Shown: positions 62,697 through 64,000 of the stretch, in pieces
How positions within the stretch are numbered: position 1 is the first letter of the stretch
Layout: each line of letters begins with the position of its first letter
DNA from: Vicinamibacteria bacterium
GTDB taxonomy: Bacteria; Acidobacteriota; Vicinamibacteria; Fen-336
Direction of reading: 5' to 3'
NCBI GenBank assembly: GCA_025994075.1
Contig: JAMQGV010000005.1
Span: forward strand, 62,001 to 126,000
Length of the DNA stretch: 64,000 bases
Notes under the pieces: generated by a model
Seen by the model: the letters and a program-made list of their open reading frames with translations, nothing else
The model's database searches: none
Told to the model about the DNA's origin: nothing
Position numbers and translations under genes: made by a program

Positions 62697-63170
62697 CTAC
62701 TCCACGTCGGGCCCGAACAGCGCCTCGCACAGGTTCGCGAGCTCGCGCTGCTGGGGCGTCGTCAGCCGCTTCGCCACCTCGGCGTCCACGGCTCCCAGGG
62801 CCGCCGTCGCCCGGTGCAGCACGTCCATGCCGGCGGCGGTGATGCGGGCCCGCGAGCGGCGGGCGTCCTCCGGGTCGCGCTCGCGCTCGACCAGGCCGCG
62901 GGCCTCCAGCCGATCCAGCAGCCGCGTGACGTCCGGCGCCCGGTCGATCATGCGGCGGGCGATCTCGCAGCGCGGGTGCCCGTCGGGCCGCGCGCCGCCC
63001 AGGATGCGGAGCACGTTGTACTGCGCCATGCTCACGTCCAGCCCGGTGAGCGCCCGCTCGAGCCGGTCGTTCAGCCACGCCCCGGCCACCATCAGGCTCA
63101 CCACCGCCTCGTCGACGGGGCTCTCCAGCGGCTTGGTCTGCTGCCGTCGCCGCATCAGCTTCTGTCCCAC
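62697..63170 (-). CDS. MarR-family transcription regulator
   Basis: 157 residues from GTG at 63170 (ATG five codons later is the alternative). Winged helix: SMAQYNVLRILGG (helix 2-3), PRCEIARRMIDRAPDVTRLLDRLEARGLVERERDPEDARRSRARITAAG (recognition helix and wing), then a dimerisation helix. The GTG is preferred because a TTGACA-N17-TATCTT promoter ends 6 nt before it, as for other leaderless starts here. It likely represses itself and doxX through the two matching operators. Confidence 0.92.
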   Translation of the reverse strand: MGQKLMRRRQQTKPLESPVDEAVVSLMVAGAWLNDRLERALTGLDVSMAQYNVLRILGGARPDGHPRCEIARRMIDRAPDVTRLLDRLEARGLVERERDPEDARRSRARITAAGMDVLHRATAALGAVDAEVAKRLTTPQQRELANLCEALFGPDVE

Positions 63171-63176
63171 GGAGGA

Positions 63177-63205
63177 AAGATAGGCTCAGATAAACCGTGT
63201 GTCAA
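63177..63205 (-). promoter_or_regulatory. marR promoter, canonical -35/-10, leaderless
   Basis: On the minus strand: TTGACA (63205-63200), 17-nt spacer, TATCTT (63182-63177), then 6 nt to the GTG start. TSS is expected at or near the start codon. The -35 overlaps the MarR operator, so binding would block transcription. Confidence 0.7.
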
Positions 63206-63210
63206 CACGT
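63197..63210. promoter_or_regulatory. MarR operator in the marR promoter
   Basis: GTGTGTCAACACGT, inverted repeat GTGT-N4-ACAC, overlapping the -35. Counterpart of the site upstream of doxX; autoregulation is expected. Confidence 0.7.
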
Positions 63211-63298
63211 TTTTGGTGAGGGCTCGAAAGCGGGAGCGTCGCCGGTGGAAGGCGCCACCCAGCCCTCAAAGCGCGGGCCACTCGGTGGTGTGTCCGAC

Positions 63299-63371
63299 GG
63301 CTGTCCCTGGACAGCCCGGCCTCTACGGGCCGGTTACTCGTCCAGCGCGAACTGCCAGAGATGCTCTCTGG
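63299..63371 (-). terminator. Three hairpins downstream of the secreted-protein gene
   Basis: On the minus strand after the stop at 63377: CCAGAG/CTCTGG (63355-63371), CCGGCC/GGCCGG (63316-63333) and GGCTGTCC/GGACAGCC (63299-63316, 2-nt loop). No T-tract. Probable terminator for the gene that ends at 63377, before the marR promoter. Confidence 0.5.
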
Positions 63372-63376
63372 TCAGA

Positions 63377-64000
63377 TCAGTAGCACAAGGGGCCCGGACA
63401 CACAACGCATTGCAGGCCACCGTTCGGTGAACAGGTGCCTTGGCGATTCTGTGCGCACGTGTACTGCCCGTTATTGCACCGCCCGGTCGGCTTGCCACAA
63501 GATGCGTTGCTGGGCACGCCGGTACAGGCCGGATAGCCGCTGGGATTCGGGGGAGTGGGGCTGGCCGTCGGTCGAGGTGTCGGCGTCGGCGTTGGGAGTG
63601 GCGTCGGTGTCGTGCCCGGCGTTGGAGTGGCGGTCGGAGCGGGGGGCGGTCCGGGCGGGGCAACGGGCGAGCAGGTGATGCCGCCAGATGGGGCCGGCCC
63701 ACCCGTTGTAAAGGTCACCTGCAGCACGCCCGAAACTGATTGGGGGCCCTTGTTGTAAACGAACACCTTTCGCGCACCAGGCGCGGTCGGGTCGACCGTG
63801 AGGTCATGGGACAGTACCTGTGTCTCGAAGACCGCTGGTTTACTGGTTCCTTGATCGCCGCCATAGATTCTGCAGCCGTCGTTGACAGCAGCTTGCACGC
63901 TTGGGCAACCGGCGAACGTGTAAAGGAGATCGACGTCGCTAGCGGATTCGTTCCAGTCGCCCGTGATTCTGAGCACTCCGACCAAGGTCGTTGAGCCGGT
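63377..64000 (-). CDS. Secreted or surface protein, Pro/Thr-rich and Cys-rich, 5' end off the window
   Basis: Incomplete: the frame stays open to the last base (64000), so the start is beyond the edge. The visible 207 codons hold a beta-rich domain (CPSVQAAVNDGCRIYGGDQG; SHDLTVDPTAPGARKVFVYNKGPQSVSGVLQVTF), a Pro/Thr linker (TPTPGTTPTPLPTPTPTP) and a 40-residue tail with eight cysteines ending PGPLCY. The tail resembles small disulfide-rich modules. Likely exported. Confidence 0.75.
   Translation of the reverse strand, partial: TGSTTLVGVLRITGDWNESASDVDLLYTFAGCPSVQAAVNDGCRIYGGDQGTSKPAVFETQVLSHDLTVDPTAPGARKVFVYNKGPQSVSGVLQVTFTTGGPAPSGGITCSPVAPPGPPPAPTATPTPGTTPTPLPTPTPTPRPTASPTPPNPSGYPACTGVPSNASCGKPTGRCNNGQYTCAQNRQGTCSPNGGLQCVVCPGPLCY

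Noticed and set aside
63203..63430. Small plus-strand ORF at the right end
   Set aside because: No ribosome-binding site or familiar pattern, and it covers the marR promoter and the hairpin cluster.
63577..63660. Repetitive G/T-rich DNA suggestive of a CRISPR or VNTR
   Set aside because: It codes for the Thr-Pro linker of the secreted protein; the units are irregular and too short for CRISPR repeats.

Overview
This window comes from a very G+C-rich (roughly 70%) free-living bacterium, probably an acidobacterium-like lineage (inference). The signs are several PknB-type Ser/Thr kinases with C-terminal TPR regions, a sortilin/BNR-type secreted beta-propeller protein, a Reg_prop/Y_Y_Y hybrid histidine kinase, and third-position G/C so dominant that long antisense open frames shadow nearly every gene. 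No rRNA, tRNA, CRISPR array, transposase or phage gene is visible.

Layout. 1-400: 3' end of a D-2-hydroxyacid dehydrogenase. 412-16474 (minus): a long, tightly packed run that reads, in transcription order, DUF2721 membrane protein, hybrid histidine kinase, response-regulator diguanylate cyclase, methyltransferase, small membrane protein, class C serine hydrolase, two Ser/Thr kinases, TrkH and TrkA potassium uptake, and an NCS2 purine permease. Start and stop codons overlap at many of these junctions. 16539-26388: DUF3592-like protein, CPA1 antiporter with TrkA domains, an ABC exporter pair, a lipoprotein, a polytopic protein, a SpmA/SpmB fusion and membrane proteins. 26461-29095: SRPBCC-like protein, methyltransferase, a secreted intradiol-dioxygenase-like protein and a cysteine-containing small protein.

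29174-38367 (plus): a putative five-gene unit with a membrane protein, a ChaN/PDZ protein, a large protein joining an alpha/beta-hydrolase to a CHAT caspase-like protease, then DUF2339 and DUF3999 envelope proteins. The hydrolase-CHAT fusion is the best candidate for an undescribed effector system. 38368-49257: secreted proteins, class I fumarase, the BNR-propeller protein (with an in-frame palindromic insertion), a Uma2-family nuclease and an M20 peptidase. 49293-54066: SSS symporter, SDR, a solute-binding protein lacking an export signal, and a tartrate/D-malate dehydrogenase-like enzyme. 54118-56007: a 25-codon ORF, a membrane-anchored protein and an SGNH hydrolase.

56063-61444 is a toxin-antitoxin cluster: intact VapBC, a FitAB remnant truncated at both ends, intact MazEF-like genes, and MntA/HepT in which HepT carries an amber codon at position 13. 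A TPR Ser/Thr kinase lies between them. The end of the window holds a MarR regulon (MarR, DoxX, SDR-like protein) with two matching operators, and the 3' part of a secreted Pro/Thr-rich, Cys-rich protein that runs off the right edge.

Several genes (marR, mazE, mntA, vapB, 24688) have a -10-like hexamer ending 6-7 nt before the start codon, which suggests leaderless transcripts. The marR promoter is the clearest case.
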